Notes: a model not told the origin generated them from the sequence alone. A stretch of 64,000 bases of DNA from Anaerocolumna sp. AGMB13025 (GCF_029689925.1 NZ_CP121445.1:3084501-3148500), one strand, 5' to 3'; positions 1 to 8,572 are shown, numbered from the stretch's first letter. Numbers and translations: made by a program.

Positions 1-1085
1 CGGCCTATGAATTTAAGGATTTAACTATACTGCTGGAGGGAAACTCCTTTATTCCGGTACAAAAAATCAATGAATTACGAAGAAATGGTATAACAGCCCT
101 GTCAGAAGCGATTGCATTAAAATACAGACGCAGTGCAGCATACGGTCTTCTTAAGGAACAGGATAATAAACAGGACTGTAAACAGGAGGGGACACTGTCA
201 TATCAGGAGGACAAAAAAACTCTTGGGATCAGTGCAGCAGTCAGTACGAAAGAACAGGCTCTGGCGGCCTGTGAAGTGCCGGAAGTCACTAATATTTACT
301 TAGAAAGTGATGCAGTACCCTTTACCGATTTAACAGAACTAACCGGATATATTAGAAATAAAGGGAAAAATTGTTACCTACTTCTGCCCTTTATCTTCCG
401 CAAAGCCACTTATGAGAATTTTCTGCGGAATAAAACCATATTGACAGACAATACTATTAATGGATATATTTTGCGTTGTTATGAAGAGTATTACTTTGTA
501 ACCAAAGAGTTACAGACGGTAGTTCTTAATAAGGAACTGATAACGGATTATAACCTGTATGTTATGAACCGATCCGGAGCGGAATTTTGGAAGGATTTAG
601 GCATCAGTAACTTTACGGCACCAGTGGAATTAAACTATAATGAATTAAAAGAGATGGATCGTGTCTTCCATGATATTATTGTATATGGATACCTTCCGCT
701 TATGATCTCCGCTCAATGCCTTATAAAGACAGTGACTGGGGGCAGCAATAAGAATTATACGAAGACTAGTGATACTCCCTGCTGTGGGATTGATTGGAAT
801 GAGTCAGTATTAACCGACCGGTTTAATAAGAATTTCCGGGTAAAACGGCATTGCAGAGAGTGTTTTAATACCATATATAATAGTCAGTGTTTGTCCCTGC
901 TTTCTAATACAGATGAGATAAAGGAACTAAAGACCAGGCATATAAGGTTAAATTTTACGAATGAATCCTATGAGGAAACAAGAAAAATCCTCGGAGCATT
1001 TGTAGACAGTTATATCTTTGGCAGCAGGAATATTGATGAGATAAAAGATTTCACACGCGGACACTTTAAGCGTGGCGTAGAATAG
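1..1085 (+). CDS. U32 family peptidase, C-terminal part (5' truncated by window)
   Basis: The reading frame of the 276-1085 ORF is open back to base 3, and the upstream residues (FIPVQKINELRRNG) continue the same protein, so the gene begins before the window. U32 peptidases are collagenase-like or tRNA-hydroxylation-associated proteins (YrrN/YrrO, RlhA, TrhP types). The C-terminal part here has the Cys cluster expected of the family: CCGIDW, then HCRECFN and a further Cys, close to the end. An internal GTG at 276 is not a credible start. The SEDS gene follows 37 bases downstream on the same strand and may be co-transcribed. The exact U32 subgroup cannot be fixed without the N-terminal half. 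Confidence 0.8.
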   Translation, partial: AYEFKDLTILLEGNSFIPVQKINELRRNGITALSEAIALKYRRSAAYGLLKEQDNKQDCKQEGTLSYQEDKKTLGISAAVSTKEQALAACEVPEVTNIYLESDAVPFTDLTELTGYIRNKGKNCYLLLPFIFRKATYENFLRNKTILTDNTINGYILRCYEEYYFVTKELQTVVLNKELITDYNLYVMNRSGAEFWKDLGISNFTAPVELNYNELKEMDRVFHDIIVYGYLPLMISAQCLIKTVTGGSNKNYTKTSDTPCCGIDWNESVLTDRFNKNFRVKRHCRECFNTIYNSQCLSLLSNTDEIKELKTRHIRLNFTNESYEETRKILGAFVDSYIFGSRNIDEIKDFTRGHFKRGVE

Positions 1086-1122
1086 ATGACCGGATATATG
1101 AAACGATTTATAAAGGGGTTGA

Positions 1123-2478
1123 GTGGGATTGGTTAATATAATTACGGAATTTTCGAAATATATCAATATTGTTTTGATTGCTGTTTATACCTATTATGCG
1201 TTCCGTGTATTTGGTTTTGAAGATAAAAAGAAACAAAACAGGATTTACCGGAGAATGAGCTATCTGCTATTTGCATTTCACTTCATCTGCTATCTGGTAC
1301 TATATCTGAATGTAAAAAGTGTAAAGACAATATTTTTATATGCAATGGAAGCGGCGGCAATGATACTGGTTTTATGTCTTTATCAATGGATCTATGTGAA
1401 TCTTTCCAAACAGATTCTTCATAATATGTTATTTTTCATAACCACCGGTTATGTAATGCTGACCAGATTATCCTTTGACAAAGCAGTAAAACAGTTTCTC
1501 ATAGCCTCCGCAGCCCTGGGGCTGTGTCTGGTTATTCCGCTGCTGATGGATAAGATCAAACATTTAGCAAGATTAGGATGGATATATGGTGTCTTTGGAG
1601 TTTTATTGCTCTCCTCCGTATTCGTCTGGGGGGTTGAAAATTACGGTGCTACCAACTGGATAAGGATTGCAGGTATCACCTTTCAGCCTTCGGAATTTGT
1701 GAAGCTGATATTTGTTTTTTGCATTGCAGCCCTTTTATCAAAAAGGACAGATTTTAAGTATATCATATTGGTAACAGCCCTGGCGGCTCTTCATGTCATT
1801 ATTTTGGTGTTGGAAAAGGATTTAGGCGGTGCATTAATATTTTTTATCACTTATCTGGTTATGTTATTTGTAGCAACCTCCCAGCCAATCTATTTTTTCG
1901 CGGGATTAATTGCAGGGAGCGGAGCATCTTATCTGGCATATCACTTGTTTAACCATGTCCGGGTAAGAGTTATGGTTTGGAGAAATCCCTGGTCTTTAAT
2001 TGATAAAGAAGGGTATCAGGTATCCCAGTCCTTATTTGCCATCGGAACCGGGGGGTGGTTTGGCATGGGCTTATATCATGGACTTCCAACCAGTATTCCG
2101 GTAGTGGCAAGTGATTTTATTTTCTCGGCAATTTCGGAGGAGATGGGCGGTCTTTTTGCTGTCTGCCTGATTTTAATCTGCATCAGTACCTTCGTTATGT
2201 TTATAAACATTGCAATGAAGTTAAATAATACCTTTTATAAACTGATAGCTTTAGGGCTTAGTATTATGTATATTTTCCAGGTTTTTTTGTCTATCGGAGG
2301 AGTAACCAAGTTTATCCCGTCTACCGGTGTTACTCTGCCCCTTATCAGTTACGGCGGCAGTTCCATATTAAGCAGCATAATAATGTTTAGTGTGATCCAG
2401 GGACTTTATGTACTGGGTCAGGACAGGAATGAGAATATTGAAAAAAGAAAAAGAAAACGCAAAAAAGAAACTGAATAA
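1123..2478 (+). CDS. SEDS family peptidoglycan glycosyltransferase (RodA/FtsW/SpoVE type)
   Basis: Integral membrane protein of about 451 residues with roughly ten to twelve hydrophobic segments. SEDS hallmarks are present: GATNWIRIAG followed by QPSEFVK in the middle, a long loop with the GLYHG region, SAISEEMGG, and the C-terminal PSTGVTLPLISYGGSS motif. SEDS proteins polymerise lipid II into glycan strands together with a cognate class B PBP. That partner is the next gene, which overlaps this one, making a RodA/FtsW-PBP module. The N-terminal ~130 residues carry extra membrane segments before the conserved core, giving a somewhat long family member. GTG at 1123 sits after AAAGGGG; TTG at 1129 is an alternative start. 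Elongation, division or sporulation role cannot be told from sequence alone. Confidence 0.9.
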   Translation: MGLVNIITEFSKYINIVLIAVYTYYAFRVFGFEDKKKQNRIYRRMSYLLFAFHFICYLVLYLNVKSVKTIFLYAMEAAAMILVLCLYQWIYVNLSKQILHNMLFFITTGYVMLTRLSFDKAVKQFLIASAALGLCLVIPLLMDKIKHLARLGWIYGVFGVLLLSSVFVWGVENYGATNWIRIAGITFQPSEFVKLIFVFCIAALLSKRTDFKYIILVTALAALHVIILVLEKDLGGALIFFITYLVMLFVATSQPIYFFAGLIAGSGASYLAYHLFNHVRVRVMVWRNPWSLIDKEGYQVSQSLFAIGTGGWFGMGLYHGLPTSIPVVASDFIFSAISEEMGGLFAVCLILICISTFVMFINIAMKLNNTFYKLIALGLSIMYIFQVFLSIGGVTKFIPSTGVTLPLISYGGSSILSSIIMFSVIQGLYVLGQDRNENIEKRKRKRKKETE

Positions 2479-4003
2479 AGTAAAAGCCGCATTTAAATCG
2501 GATAAAATCAATGCCTTAAATCAGGCACTTCACGAAGACAAGGAGAGTTCTCCAGAGAACGAAATAACAGTACCGAAGATAAAAGCTGCAAAAAAGGAAA
2601 AGACGAATCGGGAAATCATGCTGGTTACCTATATTTTTGCAGGTTTATTTGTATTGGTACTGGGGTATTTTGTGAATTTTATGGTTACCCAAAGTTCGGA
2701 GGTAATTAATAATGCCTATAATCAAAGGCAGGATTTGCTGGCGGAACAGATTGTTCGAGGTGATATTATCTCTTCGGATGGTCAGATTCTGGCTCATACC
2801 GTTACAGATAAAAAAGGAAAAGAAAAGAGGGTTTATCCCTTTGGAAGTATGTTTGCCCATGTGGTAGGGCGCTTTTCTAAAGGAAAGACCGGTATTGAAG
2901 CTTCTGAGAATTTTCACCTGCTAACCTCCAATAACAATGAAATCAGTAAAATTCTAAGGGAATTATCCGGAGAAAAAAATATCGGGGACAATGTAGTTAC
3001 TACGATTGACAGCAGGCTTCAGAAAGCTGCCTATGAAGCGCTTGGAGATAATAAAGGCGCGGTGGTGGTAACAGAACCATCCTCAGGTAAAATACTTGCA
3101 ATGGTTTCAAAACCTGACTATGACCCAAATAATATTAATGTTTTATGGGAAGACTTATTAAAAGACAGTGATAATGATTCAGCCCTAATTAACCGTGCGA
3201 CTCAAGGATTATATCCACCCGGCTCCACCTTTAAGATACTTACGGCATTGGAATATATGAAAGAAAATCCTGATTATGAGGATTATACTTATGATTGTAC
3301 AGGTAAAGGTAAATTTAATAGTGTAACGATTAACTGTTATAATAACAAGGTTCACGGAAAAGAAGACTTAAAAGAATCTTTTGCAAAATCCTGTAATGCC
3401 TCCTTTGCCAATATCGGTATTACCTTGGATGTTGCCTCTTTTCATAAATTATGCGAAAGATTTTTATTTAATGAACCTTTGCCAACCAATCTGGCATATA
3501 ATCAAAGTAGTTATGTTCTGACCTCAAAATCTCCTAAGAGTGAAATACCTCAGACGGTAATCGGTCAGGGAAAAACCCAGATCACTCCGCTTCATAATGC
3601 TCTGATTGCGTCAACCATAGCCAACGGCGGGGTTATGATGAAACCTTATGTAGTTGACCATATTGAGAATCAGGGCGGTACAGTAATTAAAAAATACATG
3701 CCGGAGATTTACGATACTTTGATTACACCGGATGAGGCCCAGATCATGACTTCCTTTATGCGTGAAGTGGTAAAAAGCGGAACTGGGTCGGCTTTAAATA
3801 ATAAGAGTTACACCGTAGCAGGTAAAACCGGCTCTGCAGAGTATGTTGAAAATAAACCGGCCCATGCCTGGTTTGTTGGCTTTGCACCTGCTGAAAAGCC
3901 TGAAATTGCCGTAAGTATAATCGTGGAAAGTGTAGGAACCGGTAGTGAATATGCGGTACCCATTGCTTCTAAAATATTCAAAACTTACTTTAATAATAAG
4001 TAA
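2429..4003 (+). CDS. Class B penicillin-binding protein (PBP2/PbpA-type transpeptidase)
   Basis: Membrane-anchored D,D-transpeptidase that cross-links peptidoglycan strands. A lysine-rich cytoplasmic N-terminus precedes one membrane segment at about residues 58-80 (VTYIFAGLFVLVLGYFVNFM). A dimerisation-type region follows, then the transpeptidase domain with all three catalytic motifs: STFK (nucleophile Ser near 266), SCN (near 321) and KTG (near 466). The domain is complete to the stop. The ORF can be opened at ATG 2408, but ATG 2429 follows AGG-rich sequence and gives a plausible basic start. Either choice overlaps the upstream SEDS gene (50-71 bases, another frame), implying coupled expression. 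Usual family length. Confidence 0.9.
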   Translation: MRILKKEKENAKKKLNKVKAAFKSDKINALNQALHEDKESSPENEITVPKIKAAKKEKTNREIMLVTYIFAGLFVLVLGYFVNFMVTQSSEVINNAYNQRQDLLAEQIVRGDIISSDGQILAHTVTDKKGKEKRVYPFGSMFAHVVGRFSKGKTGIEASENFHLLTSNNNEISKILRELSGEKNIGDNVVTTIDSRLQKAAYEALGDNKGAVVVTEPSSGKILAMVSKPDYDPNNINVLWEDLLKDSDNDSALINRATQGLYPPGSTFKILTALEYMKENPDYEDYTYDCTGKGKFNSVTINCYNNKVHGKEDLKESFAKSCNASFANIGITLDVASFHKLCERFLFNEPLPTNLAYNQSSYVLTSKSPKSEIPQTVIGQGKTQITPLHNALIASTIANGGVMMKPYVVDHIENQGGTVIKKYMPEIYDTLITPDEAQIMTSFMREVVKSGTGSALNNKSYTVAGKTGSAEYVENKPAHAWFVGFAPAEKPEIAVSIIVESVGTGSEYAVPIASKIFKTYFNNK

Positions 4004-4093
4004 ATTGATATTATATTTGGCGCATTTTCATTAGTCAGCGTTGAAAATGACATGGGAGATAGGATGTATTTGTGAGTATTGCATAAATATTAG

Positions 4094-4122
4094 TTGAACA
4101 ATTATGAAAAATGATGTATACT
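4094..4122 (+). promoter_or_regulatory. Sigma-A type promoter for the Nudix gene
   Basis: TTGAAC (4094-4099), a 17-base spacer, then TATACT (4117-4122). Predicted transcription start near 4129, about 37 bases before the Nudix start codon. It lies in the 160-base gap after the PBP gene. Confidence 0.65.
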
Positions 4123-4165
4123 GTTAGTAGAAAAATCGACACACCAATATACAGGAGGGATTGCG

Positions 4166-4618
4166 ATGATTGAAGCAACGAGCTGTGGCGGTGTAGTTAT
4201 ATTCAGAGGAAAGATTTTACTACTGTATAAGAACTATAAAAATAAATATGAAGGTTGGGTTCTGCCAAAAGGGACTGTGGAGGAAGGCGAAGAATATAAG
4301 GAGACAGCAATACGTGAAGTGAAAGAAGAAACTGGAACGGATGCTTCTATTATTAAGTATATCGGCAAGAGCCAGTATACATTCAGCACACCGCAGAATA
4401 CAGTAATAAAGGATGTTCATTGGTACTTAATGATGTCTGATAGCTATTACAGCAAACCACAAAGAGAAGAATATTTTATGGATTCCGGATATTACAAATT
4501 TCATGAAGCATACCATATGTTAAAGTTTTCTAATGAAAAACAGATACTGGAACGTGCCTATAATGAATATGTAGATTTAAAAAAGAGTAATCTCTGGGGT
4601 AATAAAAAGTATTTCTGA
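4166..4618 (+). CDS. Nudix hydrolase
   Basis: A 150-residue single-domain Nudix protein that should hydrolyse a nucleoside diphosphate linked to another moiety. The Nudix box runs from Gly36 to about residue 58: GTVEEGEE, then REVKEETG, matching Gx5Ex7REUxEExGU apart from the last position. The preceding WVLPKG is also typical. The short N-terminus (SCGGVVIFRGKILLLYKN) resembles MutT/Ap4A-hydrolase-like members; the substrate cannot be assigned. Start ATG 4166 has the RBS AGGAGGG. It stands alone between its own promoter and a strong terminator. Confidence 0.88.
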   Translation: MIEATSCGGVVIFRGKILLLYKNYKNKYEGWVLPKGTVEEGEEYKETAIREVKEETGTDASIIKYIGKSQYTFSTPQNTVIKDVHWYLMMSDSYYSKPQREEYFMDSGYYKFHEAYHMLKFSNEKQILERAYNEYVDLKKSNLWGNKKYF

Positions 4619-4664
4619 ACAATTTTATCAAATTAGCATAACTAAAATAACTTATATGAAAAAT

Positions 4665-4696
4665 AAAAAGACAGGTAATTATTACTTGTCTTTTTG
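4665..4696 (+). terminator. Rho-independent terminator after the Nudix gene
   Basis: Stem AAAAAGACAGGTAA / TTACTTGTCTTTTT with a three-base loop, ending in a T run. It can also act in the other direction because of the A run on the 5' side. Confidence 0.8.
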
Positions 4697-4720
4697 TATG
4701 ACTGACAGCTGGTGGGTGTA

Positions 4721-4786
4721 GGTTGAAAAATAAATTTTTCAACCGCAAGTTTGTGCTTGCACAGCACAAACTTAGTATGCGTAAAG
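4721..4786 (+). promoter_or_regulatory. Two successive hairpins in the MerR gene leader
   Basis: The first hairpin pairs GGTTGAAAAAT with ATTTTTCAACC (two-base loop). It is followed directly by AAGTTTGTGC / GCACAAACTT with a seven-base loop. Both lie within 90 bases of the MerR start, whose own RBS is weak (AGG seven bases upstream). The first stem starts with the same GGTTGAA as the pseudoknot elements at 9505 and 52293, so this may be a divergent relative. Function unknown; it may modulate translation. Confidence 0.4.
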
Positions 4787-4811
4787 AGCGTGCGCAAGAA
4801 TAGGTGCTAAA

Positions 4812-5624
4812 ATGAAATATACGATTAGTGAATTTGCGGAATTACTAGGAGTGACGGTCGATACAATAAGGCTGTACGAAAAATATGGAATAGTAAAACC
4901 AATTAAAAGTAAAAAAAATAATTACCGGTATTTTGACGATTTAGATGCCAGGAATATGCTTATGAGCAGATGGTACAGGAGCCTTGAGTTTTCCATGCAG
5001 GAAGTTTCTTCCCTTACTAGAAAAAGTACAACGGATGCTATTATTCATAAAATTAATGAAAGAAAAGTTAATTTAACCAAGGAAATTGAACGTAAATTGA
5101 TGATCCTTAAAAAACTGGAGGAGATAACGGACAATTTTTCCGATCTAGAGTCAATAGAAAATAAGTGTGTGGCAAAAGAACTGCCGGGTATTTACAGAAT
5201 CAGGCAGACGGATAAAAACAATCTGGTAAAAAGCGAAGATTTAATTAAAAAAGTGGAAGAGTGGATGAAATACCTGCCATTTGCATTCTTTTCTTTTCAT
5301 ATTAATAGTATGGAAGTACTGTCAACGGATGATACCTTTGATTACAACTGGGGGTTGGCCCTGGAGGAAAAAGATGCAGCACTCCTTGGTATTAAAGCTG
5401 ATGAAGGGATTGAGTATATTGAAGGCAAAAAATATATTTCATCTATTATTAAGACTACCGGAGATTATATAACCAGAGAATCAATGCAGTTTATGATAGA
5501 CTATATACATGAAAATCAATTAAAGATGGATGGCGATATAATTGGAAGAATTATTCTGACTGAAAAAACCCAGGACGTAAGACAAACCTTTTTAGAGGTC
5601 AATATACCAGTTGATTCGATATAA
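4812..5624 (+). CDS. MerR family transcriptional regulator with C-terminal effector-like domain
   Basis: Residues 1-70 form a MerR winged helix (YTISEFAELLGVTVDTIRLYEKYG, then NNYRYFDDLDARNM). A coiled-coil dimerisation helix follows at about 75-115. The C-terminal ~150 residues look like a GyrI/BmrR-type ligand-binding domain, as in regulators that sense small hydrophobic molecules. MerR proteins untwist promoters with over-long 19-base spacers. Such a promoter with a dyad in its spacer lies 265 bases downstream of this gene (5890-5920), so the flavoprotein gene is the obvious target. No cluster of metal-binding cysteines is seen, which argues against a metal sensor. Confidence 0.85.
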   Translation: MKYTISEFAELLGVTVDTIRLYEKYGIVKPIKSKKNNYRYFDDLDARNMLMSRWYRSLEFSMQEVSSLTRKSTTDAIIHKINERKVNLTKEIERKLMILKKLEEITDNFSDLESIENKCVAKELPGIYRIRQTDKNNLVKSEDLIKKVEEWMKYLPFAFFSFHINSMEVLSTDDTFDYNWGLALEEKDAALLGIKADEGIEYIEGKKYISSIIKTTGDYITRESMQFMIDYIHENQLKMDGDIIGRIILTEKTQDVRQTFLEVNIPVDSI

Positions 5625-5866
5625 TCAACCAAACTGTCTTAATATGTAATTCCGGTATTGCTGATACTATAAAACAGAGGTACCGGTATTCGTTAGGGCG
5701 GCGGATCATCCGATTAATTGAGTGTTACATTATCAGATATTCAAAAAAATAATTTCTTTATATCTTTTTATTCTAATACGAAGGTCAGGGATTGACTATA
5801 ATTCAGTAATATTATAATCCAAATAATACTAAATGCATACTTGGAACGAAAAAAACGGAAAAAAAG

Positions 5867-5890
5867 ATAGTTTGTTAATTAACAAACTAT
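5867..5890. promoter_or_regulatory. 24-bp perfect palindrome, probable operator
   Basis: Half-site ATAGTTTGTTAA followed directly by its exact reverse complement. It abuts and overlaps by one base the TTGACA -35 box of the downstream promoter. The form is what TetR-type or similar homodimeric repressors bind; no such repressor is encoded in the window. Confidence 0.6.
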
Positions 5891-5920
5891 TGACATTGGT
5901 CTTACACCAAGGTGTAACAT
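5890..5920 (+). promoter_or_regulatory. MerR-type promoter with 19-base spacer and central dyad
   Basis: TTGACA (5890-5895) and TAACAT (5915-5920) are separated by 19 bases, too long for normal sigma-A use. The spacer region contains the dyad TTACACC-AA-GGTGTAA (5902-5917). This combination is the signature of promoters activated by MerR-family DNA distortion. The MerR gene just upstream is the likely regulator. Confidence 0.75.
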
Positions 5921-5985
5921 TTATTAAGCAGTCTTGTAAAGCTGCTGAATGTTAAAAATAGGAGGATGAAGAAATACGGCATTGA

Positions 5986-6162
5986 ATGACTGGAGACAAA
6001 CATAACCAAAATAATAAAACAGTCTGACAGAATATATTCCTTTTAATTGCGTTCAGGATTTTATTAATCTTTCCAGGGCAATGGGCTATATATAAGAGTT
6101 ACAGGCAGTATCAGAAGTATATGCAGGTTGAAAGAAAATATGCCACACTTTATTCTTTTTAA
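5986..6162 (+). pseudogene. Possible decayed small gene with in-frame TGA
   Basis: From ATG 5986 the frame reads MTGDKHNQNNKTV, stop (TGA), then continues open as QNIFLLIAFRILLIFPG and KYMQVERKYATLYSF to a TAA at 6160. The second part looks like a hydrophobic segment followed by a basic stretch. A GGAGG (5961) lies about 20 bases upstream. It could be the remains of a small membrane protein or chance. Another frame across the same bases is also partly open, which lowers confidence. Confidence 0.2.
6125..6147 (+). repeat. Partial copy of the 9505/52293 dispersed element
   Basis: Sixteen bases, AGGTTGAAAGAAAATA, are identical to the start of the element at 9505. They are followed at once by TGCCACA, which in the full copies comes 15-16 bases later. 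The 3' half (the TTCAACC and GTGGC strands and hairpin) is absent, so the structure cannot form here. Probably a degenerate or deleted copy. Confidence 0.4.
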
Positions 6163-6271
6163 TTTGCGATTGATTTTGGCGAAAGCAGTTTTCAGTGAAA
6201 GTTTATAGTAGTGATTACAGTTTGTAGTATATCATCTAGTTATTATGTGGCAGTAAGTAATGGGAGGTAAC

Positions 6272-8290
6272 ATGAAAAGAAAAAGTAAATCTTTAATAGT
6301 TATGGCATTATGTTTTACATTATTTGTTTCTCTTCTTGGAGGGTGTGAAAACAAGAAAAATGATCAGAAAACAGATAACAGCTCAGAAAGCATAGATACC
6401 GCAGAAAATACAGGTACAGCAGAAAGCACGGATAATACCGGTTCTAAAGATACTTCTGCAGAAACCGCAATGAAGTATACGCCGGGAACTTATACGGCGA
6501 AGGCAGATGGTAAAGACGGAACAATAACCGTAGAAGTTACCTTTAGCGAAACGGAAATTACAGATATCAATATTGTAAGTCAGACGGAAACAGAAGGTAT
6601 CGGTTCGGAAGCACTGAAAACAATAAAGGAACAGGTGTTAAGCGGGCAGACCTTAGCAGTGGATGCAGTTTCCGGCGCAACAAAAACCAGCGACGGCTTC
6701 TTAAGCGCGATTGAAGATACAGTTAAGCAGGCCGGAGGCGATGTAGACAAACTCAAAGCCAACGTAGTAGCCAAAGAAAACGAAGGAAAAGTTGAAAAGT
6801 TAACTGCGGATGTAGTAGTAGTTGGTGCAGGAGCTTCCGGAGTTTCGGCAGCAGTTTCTGCATCCGATAAAGGAGCTAAGGTAATACTGATTGAAAAAAC
6901 AGCAACGATTGGTGGAGCCAGCAATTTATCCTGGGCTGGTAAATTCTATAATTCTTCTGTTGCGCTAGACAATGGTGTGAAAGTAGAAGTAGAAAAAGAA
7001 ATTTCTGACTGGATTGTCAATAATCACTGGAGAGTGGACGCAGCGGCTGTCAGACAGTATGTAACAAAATCAGGAGAAACCTATGACTGGTTGACTTCTA
7101 AAGGCTATAATACCACATTTATTAACTTTGGCGGGGAACAGCTTCATATGCTGCCTCCATACGATACACGTCAGGAACTGCTAAAAAATATGTTAAAGGA
7201 ATCCGTTGAAAAAAGCGGCGGACAGGTACTGACAGAAACTACCGGTAAGAAACTCTTAACCAATGATAAAGGTGATGTAACCGGCGTAAGTGCAGAAAAG
7301 AAAGATGGAACTACATTAGAAATCACTGCGAAAAGTGTTGTAATGGCAACCGGCGGTTATGCTGCTAATGCTGAAATGGTGAAAGAATTATTTGGCTTTG
7401 AAGGTATTAATGGCGGTCTGGGACAAAATGTAGGTGAAGGTCTTAAAATGGCTTGGGACATCGGTGCAAAAGTTCCTGATAATGTTGGCGGACAGATGCT
7501 TCACCAGACTTTGTCTAAAGCAACGGAAAATCTGAAAAAACAATATGATTCCTTTGAAGCCAGCTACCCTCTTATGCTCAGCTATCTTCCTAACTTTATG
7601 AATGTAGGACCTTCCGGTGCCAGATTCAGGGACGAGGCAGCTACCTTAACGGCAGTAGCAGCAGCTAATACCAGTGCTTTTAACGGACCCTACCATATGG
7701 TAATAGTTTCTAAACAGCAGTTAGAGAAGTTAGAAGAAAAGGGTATGAGTGGCGTAGATGCACCATCACTACCAGGAATGCCTCCAGAATTTTATGCAGA
7801 TTTTAAGGATCAGTATACGTTAGAAAATCCTTGGAAAAATGTTGTAAAAGTATTTGATTCCATGGTAGAAAACGGCGATGGATATAAAGGCAATACCATT
7901 GAAGAACTTGCTACGAATGCAGGAATGGATGTTGAAACCTTTAAAGACGAATATAATAATTACATGAAAGCAATTAAGAGCGGAGTAGATACGGAATTTG
8001 GTAAAAAAGCAGAATATCTGACTCCAATGGGTGAAGAAGGACCCTACTATGCAGTTGTAGCACAAATCAATAATTTAGGCTCTGTAGGCGGTCTGTTAGT
8101 TAATACAAAATTTAAAGTGTTAAATGACCAACGTGTTCCTATTAAAGGTTTATATGCAGTCGGACTGGAGTCAGAAGGCGTATTGTTTAACGATACTTAT
8201 GTTGGCAATGGAGTCGGTATTGGCTATTCCTTTACCTCCGGACGACTTGGCGGTGAAGATGCAGCTGATTATGCATTAGGAAGTAAATAA
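6272..8290 (+). CDS. Flavinylated FMN-binding/FAD-dependent reductase lipoprotein (fumarate/urocanate reductase family)
   Basis: Extracellular flavoprotein. A lipoprotein signal peptide ends in LLGGC (Cys25 if ATG 6272 is used, which has RBS GGGAGG). An FMN-binding domain (about residues 65-145) carries the SGAT motif (134-137), whose Thr is the site where ApbE attaches FMN covalently. The FAD-binding-2 domain follows, with GAGASG near 185-190, an EKTATIGGAS segment, and a C-terminal GNGVGIGYSFTSGR. In this family electrons pass from membrane carriers through bound FMN to FAD and reduce an external acceptor such as fumarate, urocanate or a related enoate. The substrate is unknown. A low-complexity S/T/D/N linker separates the lipid anchor from the FMN domain. 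Expression probably depends on the MerR-type promoter at 5890. Confidence 0.9.
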   Translation: MKRKSKSLIVMALCFTLFVSLLGGCENKKNDQKTDNSSESIDTAENTGTAESTDNTGSKDTSAETAMKYTPGTYTAKADGKDGTITVEVTFSETEITDINIVSQTETEGIGSEALKTIKEQVLSGQTLAVDAVSGATKTSDGFLSAIEDTVKQAGGDVDKLKANVVAKENEGKVEKLTADVVVVGAGASGVSAAVSASDKGAKVILIEKTATIGGASNLSWAGKFYNSSVALDNGVKVEVEKEISDWIVNNHWRVDAAAVRQYVTKSGETYDWLTSKGYNTTFINFGGEQLHMLPPYDTRQELLKNMLKESVEKSGGQVLTETTGKKLLTNDKGDVTGVSAEKKDGTTLEITAKSVVMATGGYAANAEMVKELFGFEGINGGLGQNVGEGLKMAWDIGAKVPDNVGGQMLHQTLSKATENLKKQYDSFEASYPLMLSYLPNFMNVGPSGARFRDEAATLTAVAAANTSAFNGPYHMVIVSKQQLEKLEEKGMSGVDAPSLPGMPPEFYADFKDQYTLENPWKNVVKVFDSMVENGDGYKGNTIEELATNAGMDVETFKDEYNNYMKAIKSGVDTEFGKKAEYLTPMGEEGPYYAVVAQINNLGSVGGLLVNTKFKVLNDQRVPIKGLYAVGLESEGVLFNDTYVGNGVGIGYSFTSGRLGGEDAADYALGSK

Positions 8291-8300
8291 GTACTATTTG

Positions 8301-8343
8301 AAAACCAATCCGGTGGAGTAATTGCCGGGTTGGTTTTTCTTTG
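8301..8343 (+). terminator. Rho-independent terminator after the flavoprotein gene
   Basis: Stem AAAACCAATCCGG / CCGGGTTGGTTTT followed by TTTCTTT, starting 10 bases after the stop codon. It isolates the flavoprotein gene from the regulator-ABC module downstream. Confidence 0.85.
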
Positions 8344-8498
8344 TGTGTTTCGTTTAGTAAGATTACATAAGTATGGTAAAGTATTTACGGCAAATGTGAG
8401 ATGGAATCAGCAGTAAAAAGCGTTTGGCGGAATCTGGTATGTTTGTAATAGTTAAGAGTTTCCTTCATGAGATTGTTAGGAAATGTATTGGTGCATTC

Positions 8499-8527
8499 TG
8501 TACAAAAAAATCTGTCAATGGTATAAT
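8499..8527 (+). promoter_or_regulatory. Extended -10 promoter for the response regulator
   Basis: TGG-TATAAT (8519-8527) is an extended -10 box. A poor TGTACA -35 (8499-8504) lies 17 bases upstream. The start codon is 46 bases further on. Confidence 0.5.
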
Positions 8528-8572
8528 ACAGTAAATTATGATGAAAATTCCATAAGGAACTGAGGTAAACTT

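Larger units (their letters stand above)
5625..6271 (+). other. Long intergenic region with regulatory sites and possible gene remains
   Basis: About 650 bases between the MerR gene and the flavoprotein. It holds a 24-bp palindrome (5867-5890), a MerR-type promoter (5890-5920), a possible decayed ORF (5986-6162), a partial copy of a dispersed repeat (6125-6147), and the flavoprotein RBS GGGAGG at 6261. If the 5890 promoter is the one used, the transcript has a ~345-base leader. Confidence 0.6.
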
